A stretch of DNA of 64,000 nt from Xanthobacteraceae bacterium (GTDB taxonomy: Bacteria > Pseudomonadota > Alphaproteobacteria > Rhizobiales > Xanthobacteraceae), in the NCBI GenBank assembly GCA_029266425.1, contig JAQSWY010000002.1:1-64000 (forward strand), written 5' to 3'. The translations under genes and the position numbers were made by a program. Shown piece after piece: positions 1-8,550 of the stretch. Numbering within the stretch: position 1 is the first letter of the stretch; each line of letters opens with the position of its first letter. Below the pieces are notes generated by a model that saw only the letters and a list, made by a program, of their open reading frames with translations, was not told the DNA's origin and made no database searches.

Positions 1-79
1 GGGATGATGGTTCACATTTTTGAACGGTGCCAAGACGGCAGGCGTGGTCTATAGCTAGCCGCCCGCCGGAACCTGCCGC
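1..79. other. Intergenic region upstream of HIT gene
   Basis: Short noncoding stretch at the window edge. It is locally less GC-rich than the genes and presumably carries the promoter of the HIT-family gene that starts at 80. I see no clear operator, terminator or RNA in it. Confidence 0.4.
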
Positions 80-499
80 ATGTCCGATCCCGCCTTCACC
101 CTCGATCCGCGCCTCGATGCCGACACGCATCCGGTCGGCGAGCTTCCGCTCTCCACCGTCCGGCTGATGGATGATGCCCGCTTCCCCTGGCTGATCCTGG
201 TGCCGAAGCGCGCCGGATTGGCGGATCTGGTCGATCTCTCCGACGAGGACGCGGCGATCATGAATGAAGAGATCCGGCTTGCCTCCCGGGTGCTGCGCGA
301 CCTCACCTCGCCCTACAAGCTGAACGTCGCCGCGCTCGGCAACAGCGTGCGCCAGCTCCATGTCCATGTGATCGCCCGCTTCGATGACGACCCGGCGTGG
401 CCGAAGCCGGTCTGGGGCGTGGGCACCCCCGCGACCTACGACCCGGCCACCGCCGATACCCTCATCACCCGGCTGCGGGCCGGCTTCGGACTGGCGTGA
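80..499 (+). CDS. HIT domain-containing protein
   Basis: A 139-residue protein of the histidine triad superfamily, small cytoplasmic enzymes that hydrolyse or transfer nucleotides through a nucleotidylated histidine. The diagnostic stretch is QLHVHVIAR, with His94 and His96. The first histidine of the canonical H-x-H-x-H triad is a glutamine here; the two downstream histidines, which include the usual nucleophile, are kept. The length is normal for single-domain HIT proteins. The stop codon overlaps the start of the next gene (TGATG at 497-501), so the two are almost certainly co-transcribed, pairing two nucleotide-processing enzymes. Exact substrate unknown. Confidence 0.88.
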   Translation: MSDPAFTLDPRLDADTHPVGELPLSTVRLMDDARFPWLILVPKRAGLADLVDLSDEDAAIMNEEIRLASRVLRDLTSPYKLNVAALGNSVRQLHVHVIARFDDDPAWPKPVWGVGTPATYDPATADTLITRLRAGFGLA

Positions 500-1443
500 T
501 GGCGACCGGCACGCTCGGCGACTGGCCGCACCTCGGCTATACCGGCTTCGATCTCGACCGCGCCAGCGAGCGACGGGGCGAAACCCGCGACTTCCTGCGC
601 CATCCGGGTGCGAAAGCCTGCCTCATCGCCGGCGACACCATGGTGCTCGCCAGGCGTTCCGCTCTCGATGCGCTGTTCGATCTCGATGTCGCCGCCGGCT
701 ATGGCGGTCGGACGGACGAGGCCTGCCTGCTCGGCCTTGCCGCCAATGGCGCGCCGCGCTTCGCCCTGCCGCTGCACGCCGCCTCGCTCCCCCACCTGAC
801 CGACCGCGACGACCTCATGCTGACCGATCTGCGCAGCCTTGCGGTGGAGGCGATGGTGCCGCCGGACCAACTCGGCCTGCTCGCCACCGGCAAGGCGATG
901 CTTGCCTGGCACGCACGGCGCACCTTCTGCTCCAATTGCGGCGAGCGCCTCAAGGTGGGCGAATCTGGCTGGCGGCGCGACTGCCCGAATTGCGGCGCAC
1001 AGCATTTTCCGCGCACCGACCCGGTGGTCATCATGCTGGTCACCGACGGCGACGACTGCCTGCTCGGCCGCTCGCCGCGCTTCGCCCCGGGCATGTGGTC
1101 GGCGCTCGCCGGCTTCGTCGAGCCGGGCGAGACCTTCGAGGCCGCGGTGCGTCGCGAGGTCAAGGAGGAGGCCAGCATCGAGACCGGCGCGGTGCGCTAC
1201 CTCGCCTCGCAGCCCTGGCCGTTCCCGATGTCGATCATGATCGGCATGCAGGCGCAGGCGCTGACGCGCGACATCGTCATCGATGCCAATGAGCTGGAAG
1301 GCGCCCGCTGGTTCAGCCGTGACGAGGCGGCAACGATGCTGACCCGCACCCACGAGGGCGGCCTCGTCGCGCCGGTGCCGATGGCGATCGCGTATCACCT
1401 GATCCGTGCCTTCGTCGAAGGACGCGATCCGCCCGCAGGATAG
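499..1443 (+). CDS. nudC: NADH pyrophosphatase (Nudix hydrolase NudC)
   Basis: A 314-residue Nudix enzyme that splits NAD(H) into NMN(H) and AMP; NudC family members also decap NAD-capped RNA. Order of parts: a variable N-terminal domain, a four-cysteine zinc ribbon (Cys144, Cys147, Cys162, Cys165), then the Nudix domain with the box G-x5-E-x7-REVKEE starting near residue 212. Behind it lies SQPWPFPMS, the specificity motif that marks NADH pyrophosphatases within the Nudix superfamily. I chose the ATG at 499 because it overlaps the HIT gene's stop; the frame stays open further upstream, but that part lies inside the HIT gene. Confidence 0.93.
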   Translation: MATGTLGDWPHLGYTGFDLDRASERRGETRDFLRHPGAKACLIAGDTMVLARRSALDALFDLDVAAGYGGRTDEACLLGLAANGAPRFALPLHAASLPHLTDRDDLMLTDLRSLAVEAMVPPDQLGLLATGKAMLAWHARRTFCSNCGERLKVGESGWRRDCPNCGAQHFPRTDPVVIMLVTDGDDCLLGRSPRFAPGMWSALAGFVEPGETFEAAVRREVKEEASIETGAVRYLASQPWPFPMSIMIGMQAQALTRDIVIDANELEGARWFSRDEAATMLTRTHEGGLVAPVPMAIAYHLIRAFVEGRDPPAG

Positions 1444-1593
1444 GCGATTCGCCCGCGGGATAGACCCGGCCACCTCCCGCCCGGAACTGGAAATACGCGC
1501 TGCCGGTCGTGCAAACGTCAAATTTCCGTTAAACATTTCATTAGTTCGAAATTCCATATAAATTCAAGTCGTCGTATAGCTTCCAGGTCGGGG
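1444..1593. promoter_or_regulatory. AT-rich upstream region of cupin-like gene
   Basis: About 150 bp between nudC and the cupin-like gene. The stretch from roughly 1510 to 1575 is visibly AT-richer than its surroundings, with runs such as TTAAACATTT and CATATAAATTC. This is a plausible promoter region starting a new transcription unit at 1594. No specific sigma-factor consensus or operator is clear enough to call. Confidence 0.35.
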
Positions 1594-2556
1594 ATGCTAC
1601 GGGAGACCGATGTGGCAGCGATCATCGCGGACTGGCAGGACCACCACGCGAAGCTGTTCGGCCGGCACGCGCTGCAGCTCAGCCATCGGCTGGCGGAATC
1701 GCCGCTGTTCAGCGACGAGGCGCTGGCCCGGCTGATCGAGACCGCGCCGCGCGACGCCTATCACGTCAATTACAGCCAGAAGACGCCCGGCAATCCGCCG
1801 CGCCGCCGCGAAGGCGAGATCAAGGATCTCCCCGGACGTGCGGTGCTGGACGCGGTGCGCGACGGCAATATCTGGATCAATCTCACCGCGCCGGACCGGC
1901 TGGATCCGTCCTACGGCAAGCTGGTCGACGACATCTACGCCGAGTTCGAGGCCCATGTGCCGGGCCTCAAGACCTATAAGCGCCGGCTGACGTTGCTGAT
2001 CTCCTCGCCCGGCGTTTCAGTGAAGTATCACTCCGACGTGCCGGGCCAGACGCTCTGGCAGGTGCGGGGCGCCAAGAAGCTCTATGTCTATCCGGCCGGC
2101 GCGCCCTTCATCTCGCAGCCGGCGCTGGAGCGGCTGATCCTCGGCGAATTGCGCGAGACCGACATGCCGTTCGAGCCATGGTACGACGACTTCGCCACGG
2201 TCTACGACCTGACCCCGGGCACCATGCTGCACTGGCCGCTGAATGGCCCGCACCGCGTGGTGAACGAGAACGTGCTGAACGTCTCATTCACCACCGAGCA
2301 CTGGACCGACGAACTGCGCCGCTCCTATGCGGTGAACTATGCCAACGGCATCATCCGCAAGGTCACCGGCACCACCGCGCCGCTGTCGCAGACCACGGAA
2401 GGGCTCGGCTATTACGGCAAGCTGGCGCTCGCCGGCGCGGTGAAGTTCTCGCCGCTGAACCCGCAGAAGCAGAAGCGCTACGAGGTCGATTTCCGCGTCG
2501 CGCCCGGCCAGCCGGACAGCATCCGCGACATCCCCTCCTACGCTTTCGTGAAGTGA
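1594..2556 (+). CDS. Cupin/JmjC-like Fe(II)/2-oxoglutarate oxygenase family protein
   Basis: A 320-residue soluble protein with no signal peptide. The central region carries H-S-D (His146, Asp148) in a YHSDVPGQTLWQVRG context, followed 72 residues later by His220 in GPHRVVNEN. An HxD plus a distal His is the facial triad that binds Fe(II) in cupin/JmjC-type hydroxylases. The stretch after the HxD (W-x-V-x-G-x-K) resembles JmjC-like asparagine hydroxylases, where a lysine or threonine binds 2-oxoglutarate. The substrate is unknown. The gene lies 10 bp ahead of a CelD/BioF2-type acetyltransferase in the same direction, so the two likely work together. Family assignment comes from motifs only. 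Confidence 0.7.
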   Translation: MLRETDVAAIIADWQDHHAKLFGRHALQLSHRLAESPLFSDEALARLIETAPRDAYHVNYSQKTPGNPPRRREGEIKDLPGRAVLDAVRDGNIWINLTAPDRLDPSYGKLVDDIYAEFEAHVPGLKTYKRRLTLLISSPGVSVKYHSDVPGQTLWQVRGAKKLYVYPAGAPFISQPALERLILGELRETDMPFEPWYDDFATVYDLTPGTMLHWPLNGPHRVVNENVLNVSFTTEHWTDELRRSYAVNYANGIIRKVTGTTAPLSQTTEGLGYYGKLALAGAVKFSPLNPQKQKRYEVDFRVAPGQPDSIRDIPSYAFVK

Positions 2557-2566
2557 TACGGCCGAT

Positions 2567-3751
2567 ATGAGCTTCGCCGCCCACTTCCATTCCGCACCCG
2601 CGGCCGTCTCCGGCGCGCGCACCAACGGCTTGCGGCTCGCCGTTCGCCTGGTGCGCACGCGCCAGGCGTTCGAGGCGATCGCGCCGGAATGGGCGGCGCT
2701 GGAAGCCGGCTCGAGAAATGCCGTGCTGTTCCAGAGCGTCGGCTGGTGCCGCGCGGTGTTCGAGTTCGCGGCGGGGCGCGTCGATTTCGACCCTGTCATT
2801 GTCACGCTGCGCCGCGACGGCGAATTGAAGGGCGTGCTGCCGCTGGAGCGGGTACACGCCCAGGGCTGCACGCTGCTGGCCGCGCTCGGCAACGGGTTCC
2901 AGCAATATTCCGACGTGCTGCTGGCACCCGATGTCGACCCGGCGGAGGCGGTGCGCGAGATGCTGGCCGTCGCGGTTCGCGAGGCACGCTGCGATGTGGT
3001 TTCGCTATTGAAGGTGCGGGCGGACAGCGCCCTCGCCCAGGGTCTGCCGCCCGGCCATGTGGCGACCGGAGCCAGTGCCGGCGCCCCATACGTCGCGCTC
3101 GCGAACTTCAAGGATTTCGCCGACTACCACGCCACCGTGAAGGCCAAGACCCGCAAGAACATGCGCAATGCCCGCAACCGGCTGGAGCGCAGCGGCCCGG
3201 TGGAGCACGAGGTCGCGGCGAGCCCGATCGAGACGCTGGGCGTGATCGGGCGCACCGTGGTCGGCCGCGCGCAGCGCCTGGAGGACCAGGGGCTGACCTC
3301 GCGCGCCTTCCAGGACGAGCATTTCCTCGATTTCTGCCTGTCGCTGGTGAACAGCGACCTCGACCTTCTCGCCATGTCGCTCACCCACAATGGCGTGCCG
3401 ATCGCCGAGCAATGGGGCTTCGTCCATGGCGGGCGCTACTACGCTTTCGTGGCGAGCCGCGACTTCACGATCGGCGAGGAGAGCCCCGGCAAGCTGCATT
3501 TGAAGAACGTGATCGAGACCGGCTTCGATCGCGGGCTCTCGACCGTCGATCTCCTGGTGCCGACGATGGCCTACAAGCTCACCTGGGCGAGCGGCGTGAC
3601 CGAGGTGCAGGACCACGCCGTACCGGTGAGCCTCAAGGGCCATGCCCGCGTGCACCTGTGGGACCGCCTGCTGCGCCCGCTGGCCAAGCGAGCCTATCTC
3701 GCCCTGCCGCAAGACGTGCGCACGCGGCTGATGGCTGTGCTGCGGCCATGA
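2567..3751 (+). CDS. CelD/BioF2-like GNAT acyltransferase
   Basis: A 394-residue protein resembling the CelD/BioF2-like (FemAB-related) group of the GNAT superfamily, often annotated as 'cellulose biosynthesis protein CelD'. Features fitting this group are the N-terminal half with the FQSVGWCRAVFEF and VLPLERV segments and the C-terminal half with AEQWGFVHGGRYYAFVAS, then SPGKLHLKNVIETGFDRG and a YKLTWASG end, typical of the second GNAT fold. No signal peptide or membrane segment is evident. It follows the cupin-like oxygenase by 10 bp and shares its operon. Acyl donor and acceptor are unknown; cellulose synthesis genes are absent from the window, so a cellulose role is not supported here. 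Confidence 0.75.
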   Translation: MSFAAHFHSAPAAVSGARTNGLRLAVRLVRTRQAFEAIAPEWAALEAGSRNAVLFQSVGWCRAVFEFAAGRVDFDPVIVTLRRDGELKGVLPLERVHAQGCTLLAALGNGFQQYSDVLLAPDVDPAEAVREMLAVAVREARCDVVSLLKVRADSALAQGLPPGHVATGASAGAPYVALANFKDFADYHATVKAKTRKNMRNARNRLERSGPVEHEVAASPIETLGVIGRTVVGRAQRLEDQGLTSRAFQDEHFLDFCLSLVNSDLDLLAMSLTHNGVPIAEQWGFVHGGRYYAFVASRDFTIGEESPGKLHLKNVIETGFDRGLSTVDLLVPTMAYKLTWASGVTEVQDHAVPVSLKGHARVHLWDRLLRPLAKRAYLALPQDVRTRLMAVLRP

Positions 3752-3774
3752 CGGCGGAATGAGCGGTCCGCCGA

Positions 3775-4896
3775 TCAGCGCCAAGCCCTGAAATGCTTCG
3801 AGAGCTTCAGGCCCTGCGCCTGATAGTTCGAGCCGAGGCCCAGCACCCGCGGGCTCTCCAGCATGCGCTCATAGACCAGACGGCCGACGATCTGGCCGTC
3901 CTCCAGGATGAACGGCACTTCGCGCGAGCGCACCTCAAGCACCGCCCTCGCGCCGCGCCCGCCCGCCGCCTCATGACCGAAGCCCGGATCGAAGAAGCCG
4001 GCATAATGCACCCGGAACTCGCCGACCAGCGGATCGAACGGCACCATCTCCGCCGCATGGTCCGGCGGCACGTGGACGGCTTCCTTCGAGGCGAGGATGT
4101 AGAAGGCGTCGGGATCGAGCACCAGTTCGCGCCGGCCGCGCGTCGCCAGCGGCTCCCAATAATCCTCGACATCGCACGCAGCGCGGGCGTCGACGTCGAT
4201 CAGCCCGGTGTGGCGCTTGGCGCGGAAGCCGAGCAGCCCGCCGAAGCCGTCGCCGGAGAGATCGACACTGACCGCGATGCCGCCGCCGACCACGTCGGCA
4301 CGGGACGCATCGACCAGCCGCTCGCGCCGGTTCAGCGCGCCGAGCGCGACCTCGTCGAGCCGGGCATCGCCGCGGCGGAAGCGGATCTGGGAGAGCCGCG
4401 AGCCCTCGCGCACGAGGATCGGGAAGGTGCGCGGGCTGATCTCGAGATAGAGCGGGCCGTCATAGCCGGCGGGGATGACGTCGAACGCCCGCGCCCGGTC
4501 GGCGATCACCCGGGTGAAGACGTCGAGCCGGCCGGTGGAGCTCTTCGGATTGGCGGAAGCGGCGATGTCGGGCGAAAGCGCCAGAGCCTCCTGCAATTCG
4601 ACCAGATAGACGCAGCCGGTCTCCAGCACCTCACCGTTGCTCAGATCGAGCTGGTGCAAGGCGAGCTGTTCCAGCCGCTCGGCGACGCTGACGCCGGGAC
4701 CGGGCAGGAAGCTGGCGCGGATACGCCACGCCACGGCCCCCAGGCGCAGATCGAGGCTCGCAGGCTGGACCTGGTCGGCGCGGAACGGGCGCACCGTGCG
4801 GATCGCGCCGCGCCCGGCGAGCGCCTCGATCGCATGCCCGGGCAATATGCCCTCGCCCATCTGCGGCAGGACCGCCTCGGGGATCGCCCCGGCCAT
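3775..4896 (-). CDS. dcd: 2'-deoxycytidine 5'-triphosphate deaminase, double-length form
   Basis: A 373-residue member of the dCTP deaminase/dUTPase superfamily that converts dCTP to dUTP in the dTTP pathway. It is about twice the length of the enterobacterial enzyme (about 190 residues), the form usual in alphaproteobacteria. Visible motifs are QPASLDLRLG near the N-terminus, SSTGRLDVFTRV and ISPRTFPILVREG. I place the start at the ATG at 4896, because GAGGAG lies about 7 bases upstream on the minus strand; the longer reading frame would begin at a TTG overlapping that ribosome-binding site. It converges with the acetyltransferase gene, 23 bp away. Confidence 0.9.
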   Translation of the reverse strand: MAGAIPEAVLPQMGEGILPGHAIEALAGRGAIRTVRPFRADQVQPASLDLRLGAVAWRIRASFLPGPGVSVAERLEQLALHQLDLSNGEVLETGCVYLVELQEALALSPDIAASANPKSSTGRLDVFTRVIADRARAFDVIPAGYDGPLYLEISPRTFPILVREGSRLSQIRFRRGDARLDEVALGALNRRERLVDASRADVVGGGIAVSVDLSGDGFGGLLGFRAKRHTGLIDVDARAACDVEDYWEPLATRGRRELVLDPDAFYILASKEAVHVPPDHAAEMVPFDPLVGEFRVHYAGFFDPGFGHEAAGGRGARAVLEVRSREVPFILEDGQIVGRLVYERMLESPRVLGLGSNYQAQGLKLSKHFRAWR

Positions 4897-4984
4897 GCCC
4901 GTTCTCCTCAACGCCCGCTTTCGTCCGGTTTAACGGACGCGCCCCTTGACGCCAAGGCGCGGCCGGGAGTAATCCCCGGCGATA

Positions 4985-5045
4985 CGTGGTCAATTTGAGC
5001 CGACCGGCTTGCCGCCACGCTAAACAAGGATGCTAAAAGGTCGGA
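4985..5045 (+). promoter_or_regulatory. SAM-II riboswitch (metA-type motif)
   Basis: This stretch matches the SAM-II aptamer: a P1 stem with GACC at 5002-5005 pairing with GGTC at 5039-5042, an internal GGCTTGC, the conserved TAAACAA at 5020-5026 and GCTAAAA at 5032-5038. SAM-II is a pseudoknot aptamer of alphaproteobacteria that binds S-adenosylmethionine and switches off methionine genes. It sits 59 bases before the metZ start, the expected context. The identification rests on recognised sequence and pairing, not on a covariance search. Confidence 0.9.
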
Positions 5046-5063
5046 GCGGCGCAGCATATGCGC

Positions 5064-5096
5064 GATGGCTCCCGGCTTTTTTGCGCCATCGGAGCC
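5064..5096 (+). promoter_or_regulatory. Hairpin that could mask the metZ ribosome-binding site
   Basis: Two mutually exclusive hairpins share bases 5067-5069. GATGGC (5064-5069) pairs with GCCATC (5085-5090). Alternatively GGCTCC (5067-5072) pairs with GGAGCC (5091-5096), which contains the GGAG ribosome-binding site of metZ (5091-5094, nine bases before the ATG). The second hairpin would block translation and the first would leave it open. Both pairings are seen directly in the sequence; their role as expression platform of the SAM-II aptamer just upstream is inferred. Confidence 0.55.
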
Positions 5097-5103
5097 GCCG
5101 CCC

Positions 5104-6321
5104 ATGACCGCCGAGTCCAAGTCCGAAAAGCTCTCCCCCGCCGACATCGCCGCGCTGCGGCCCGACACCCGCCTCGTCCATGGCGGCATATTGCGCTCGC
5201 CCTATGGCGAGACCGCAGAGGCGATGTATCTCACGCAGGGCTATGTCTACGACAGCGCCGAGCAGGCGGAAGCGCGCTTCAAGGGCGAAGACCCCGGTTT
5301 CATCTATACCCGCTATTCCAATCCCACGGTCTCCATGTTCGAGACCCGGCTCGCGCTGCTGGAAGGCGCCGAAGTGGCCCGCGCCACCGCCTCCGGCATG
5401 GCCGCGGTGACCTCTGCTTTGCTCTGCCAGCTCAGGGCCGGCGACCATGTGGTGGCGGCCCGCGCGCTGTTCGGCTCCTGCCGCTACGTGATCGAGGAAT
5501 TGCTGCCGCGTTTCGGCGTCGCCTCGACGCTGGTCGACGGCACCGACCTCTCCGCGTGGCAGGCGGCGGTGCGGCCCGAGACCAAGGTGTTTTTCCTGGA
5601 GAGCCCGACAAACCCGACGCTGGAGATCATCGACATTGCCGGCGTCGCCGCGATCTCGAAGGCGGCGGGCGCGAACCTCATCGTCGACAATGTGTTCGCC
5701 ACGCCGATGCTGCAGAGTCCGCTGAAGCTCGGCGCCGACATCGTGGTCTATTCGGCGACCAAGCACATTGACGGCCAGGGCCGCTGCCTTGCCGGCGCGG
5801 TGCTGTGCTCCCAGCAATTCCTCACCGACCATCTGCAGACCTTCCTGCGCCAGACCGGCCCGTCGGTCTCGCCCTTCAATGCCTGGGTGATGCTCAAGGG
5901 CCTGGAGACGCTGCCGCTGCGCATCGATCGCTCGCAGGCGAGCGCGGCAAGCCTTGCCGACCGACTGGCCGGGGACGCGAAGGTCACCAAGGTGATCTAT
6001 CCGTTCCGCGAGGATCATCCGCAGTCCGCGCTCGCCCGCAGGCAGATGCTGGGCGGCGGCACGCTGGTGACGTTCGAGGTGGAAGGCGGCAAGGCCGGCG
6101 CGTTCCGTTTCCTCAACGCGCTGCGCATCGCCCGGATCTCCAACAATCTCGGCGACGCCAAGAGCCTCGTCACCCACCCGGCGACGACGACGCACCAGCG
6201 CTTCACGCCCGAGGCCCGCGCCGAGATGGGGATATCCGACGGCATGGTGCGGCTCTCGGTCGGGCTCGAGCATGTCGAGGACCTCGCGGAAGACCTCGCC
6301 GGCGCGCTGGCGGCGGCGTGA
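5104..6321 (+). CDS. metZ: O-succinylhomoserine sulfhydrylase
   Basis: A 405-residue PLP enzyme of the Cys/Met metabolism family (fold type I) that makes homocysteine directly from O-succinylhomoserine and sulfide. Lys220 in SATKHIDGQGR is the Schiff-base lysine; YTRYSNPTVSMFE and ESPTNPTLEIID are other family signatures, and the GQGR context favours MetZ over cystathionine gamma-synthase. The ATG at 5104 is chosen over the in-frame ATG at 5065 because GGAG precedes it and because 5065 lies within leader hairpins. An upstream SAM-II riboswitch implies repression when SAM is abundant. apaG follows in the same direction. Confidence 0.93.
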   Translation: MTAESKSEKLSPADIAALRPDTRLVHGGILRSPYGETAEAMYLTQGYVYDSAEQAEARFKGEDPGFIYTRYSNPTVSMFETRLALLEGAEVARATASGMAAVTSALLCQLRAGDHVVAARALFGSCRYVIEELLPRFGVASTLVDGTDLSAWQAAVRPETKVFFLESPTNPTLEIIDIAGVAAISKAAGANLIVDNVFATPMLQSPLKLGADIVVYSATKHIDGQGRCLAGAVLCSQQFLTDHLQTFLRQTGPSVSPFNAWVMLKGLETLPLRIDRSQASAASLADRLAGDAKVTKVIYPFREDHPQSALARRQMLGGGTLVTFEVEGGKAGAFRFLNALRIARISNNLGDAKSLVTHPATTTHQRFTPEARAEMGISDGMVRLSVGLEHVEDLAEDLAGALAAA

Positions 6322-6343
6322 GGCGACCCACCCTCCTGAAAAA

Positions 6344-6431
6344 CCGTCATCCCCGGCCTCGTGCCGGGGATCGATTCCGGACGGCGCATCGGGAATCGAG
6401 ATGGCCGGCACGAGGCCGCCATGACAGCGTG
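6344..6431. repeat. Palindromic intergenic repeat, family A
   Basis: Begins CGTCATCCCCGG and ends CCATGACAGCGTG, with internal matches to the motif 'GGAATCGAGATGGCCGGCAC'. Closely related copies lie at 26734, 29967, 39369 and 55593. It fills the gap between metZ and apaG and can fold into a long imperfect stem. No coding potential; a REP/RPE-type repeat. Confidence 0.75.
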
Positions 6432-6532
6432 AAGGAATTTTACGGCGCGCAAATCGTCGAAGAAGGCTGCGCCTTGCCCTCGCCGCGCAAAAGCCCTTCA
6501 CTGCCGATCCGGCGACAAGTGCAGGAGGCGGC

Positions 6533-6925
6533 ATGTATCGGGCGACGACCAGGGGCGTTCAGGTCACCGTCACGCCGCGCTTCGCGCCCGAGCGGTCGGA
6601 CCCGGAGCGCAGCCAGTATTTCTGGGCCTATACGGTCGAGATCGTGAACCTCGGCGCCGAAACGGTGCAGCTCAAGAGCCGGCACTGGCTGATCACCGAT
6701 GCGCTCGGCCGGATCCAGGAGGTGCGCGGCGCCGGCGTCGTCGGCGAGCAGCCGATCCTGCCGCCGGGCGCCCATTTCGAATATACCAGCGGGGTGCCGC
6801 TGCCGACCTCGACCGGCATCATGGAAGGCTCCTATTCGCTGATCACGGAAGGCGGCGAGATCTTCTCGGCCGAAGTGCCGGCCTTCTCGCTCGACCTGCC
6901 GGACGCGGCGCGGACGCTGAATTAG
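6533..6925 (+). CDS. apaG: Co2+/Mg2+ efflux protein ApaG
   Basis: A 130-residue ApaG/DUF525 protein, the normal length for this single immunoglobulin-like beta domain. The core reads YFWAYTVEIVN, followed by RHWLITDALGR and the glycine-rich GVVGEQPILPPG, the latter resembling a pyrophosphate-binding loop. ApaG is linked genetically to cobalt/magnesium tolerance (CorD) and to Ap4A levels in enterobacteria, but its biochemistry is not settled. It lies 211 bp behind metZ, a neighbour relation I recall from other alphaproteobacteria. Confidence 0.93.
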   Translation: MYRATTRGVQVTVTPRFAPERSDPERSQYFWAYTVEIVNLGAETVQLKSRHWLITDALGRIQEVRGAGVVGEQPILPPGAHFEYTSGVPLPTSTGIMEGSYSLITEGGEIFSAEVPAFSLDLPDAARTLN

Positions 6926-7037
6926 GCGGTCATCCGCGCCCTTCCGCACTACCTGCGAAGCGGTTATGGTCGCCGCACACTCGCCCAGCGCCTCTCATAG
7001 AGAACCCCGTAGCCGAACGCGCGATGCCGGACAGACC

Positions 7038-8489
7038 GTGATCGATCTCCGCCCGATCGCCGCCGTGCTCGGCGTCCTGCTCGCCATTCTCGGCACCACC
7101 ATGATGATCCCGGCGCTGGTCGACCTCGTCGCCGGGGAGCCGGACTTCATCATCTATGTCGCCTCCGCCGCGGTCACCGCGTTCGTCGGCCTCTCGCTCT
7201 GGCTCTCGGGGCGCTCCGGCGAGGTGGAGAAGCTCGATCTGCGGCAGGCCTTCCTGCTGACCACGCTGAGCTGGGTGGTGCTGTCGGGCTTTGCCGCCAT
7301 CCCCTTCATGTGGGCCGAGACGCGCCTCTCCTTCACCGACGCGTATTTCGAGGCGATGAGCGGGCTGACGACCACGGGCGCCACCGTGGTCTCGAACCTC
7401 GACACCCGCCCGCCGGGAGTGCTGATCTGGCGAGCCTTCCTGCACTGGTACGGCGGCATCGGCATCATCGTGCTCGCCATCGCCTTCCTGCCGATGCTGC
7501 AGGTCGGCGGCATGCAGCTGTTCCGCTCGGAGAGCTCCGACAAATCGGAGAAGCTCCTCCCGCGCGCCGCGCAGATGGCCAAGAGCATCCTCGGCACCTA
7601 TCTGCTGCTCTCCATCCTGTGCGCCGTCACCTACATGTTCTGCGGCATGAGCGCGTTCGATGCGGTGGCGCACGCCATGGCGACCATCTCGACCGGCGGC
7701 TTCTCCACCCACGACGCCTCCCTCGGCTATTTCAAGAGCGCGGCGGTGGACTATGCGGCGATCGTCTTCATGCTCGCCGGCTCTCTGCCCTTCGTGCTCT
7801 ATGTGCGCGTGTTGGCGGGAGACTTCTCGCGGCTCGTGGCCAATACCGAGGTGCGGCTGTTCTTCTGCCTGGTGGCCGGATTCACCTTCATCGGCTTCGT
7901 CGAGGAGGTGCGCGGCGGTATCGCCCATGGCGGGACGGCGCTGCGCTGGGCGCTGTTCAACGTCGTCTCCATCATGTCGACGACCGGCTTCGTCACGGTC
8001 GACTACACGAATTGGGGGCCGCCGACCGACGCGCTCTATTTCATCCTGCTGTTCCTTGGGGCCTGCACCGGCTCCACCGCCGGCGGCCTGAAGACCTTCC
8101 GTCTCGCCATTGTCGGCTCGGCGCTGGTCCAGCACATGAAGCGCATGGTTTATCCAAGCGGCGTGTTCCCGGTGCGCTATGGCGGCGCGCCGATCTCCGA
8201 CGAAGTGGTGACGTCGGTGCTGTCCTTTGTCTTCCTCTATCTCACCGGCTTCATGGCGATCGGCATCACGGTCAATGCCCTCGGCTTCGACCTCGCCACC
8301 TCGTTCTCGGCGGCGGTCACCGCGGTCGCGAATGTCGGGCCGGGAATCGGCCAGGTGATCGGGCCGGCGATGAACTTCTCGGCGCTACCGGACCATGTGA
8401 TCTGGCTGCTGTCCTTCGGCATGCTGCTCGGCCGCCTCGAACTGTTCACCGTGCTGGTGCTGTTCCTGCCGCGCTTCTGGGTGCGGTGA
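7038..8489 (+). CDS. TrkH-family potassium uptake protein
   Basis: Integral inner-membrane protein of 483 residues from the GTG at 7038 (an in-frame ATG at 6966 would add 24 polar residues, making the shorter start more likely). It has about ten hydrophobic segments arranged as repeated membrane-pore-membrane units. Each P-loop should supply a selectivity-filter glycine: TTTGAT, STGGFST, STTGFVT and NVGPGIG are the four visible candidates. TrkH pairs with the cytoplasmic NAD-binding gate TrkA, which is not in this window. The GSTAGGLK motif is typical of the Trk/Ktr/HKT superfamily. Transcription probably starts in the short gap after apaG. Confidence 0.92.
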   Translation: MIDLRPIAAVLGVLLAILGTTMMIPALVDLVAGEPDFIIYVASAAVTAFVGLSLWLSGRSGEVEKLDLRQAFLLTTLSWVVLSGFAAIPFMWAETRLSFTDAYFEAMSGLTTTGATVVSNLDTRPPGVLIWRAFLHWYGGIGIIVLAIAFLPMLQVGGMQLFRSESSDKSEKLLPRAAQMAKSILGTYLLLSILCAVTYMFCGMSAFDAVAHAMATISTGGFSTHDASLGYFKSAAVDYAAIVFMLAGSLPFVLYVRVLAGDFSRLVANTEVRLFFCLVAGFTFIGFVEEVRGGIAHGGTALRWALFNVVSIMSTTGFVTVDYTNWGPPTDALYFILLFLGACTGSTAGGLKTFRLAIVGSALVQHMKRMVYPSGVFPVRYGGAPISDEVVTSVLSFVFLYLTGFMAIGITVNALGFDLATSFSAAVTAVANVGPGIGQVIGPAMNFSALPDHVIWLLSFGMLLGRLELFTVLVLFLPRFWVR

Positions 8490-8550
8490 AAGGAGGGCTG
8501 GACGAGCCTTGCCGTCCCCTTATTGTGTTCGCCTGTCTTGGGGAACGCTT

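Noticed and set aside
436-1557. 373-codon minus-strand frame over nudC
   Set aside because: Antisense shadow of a clear Nudix gene with complete motifs.
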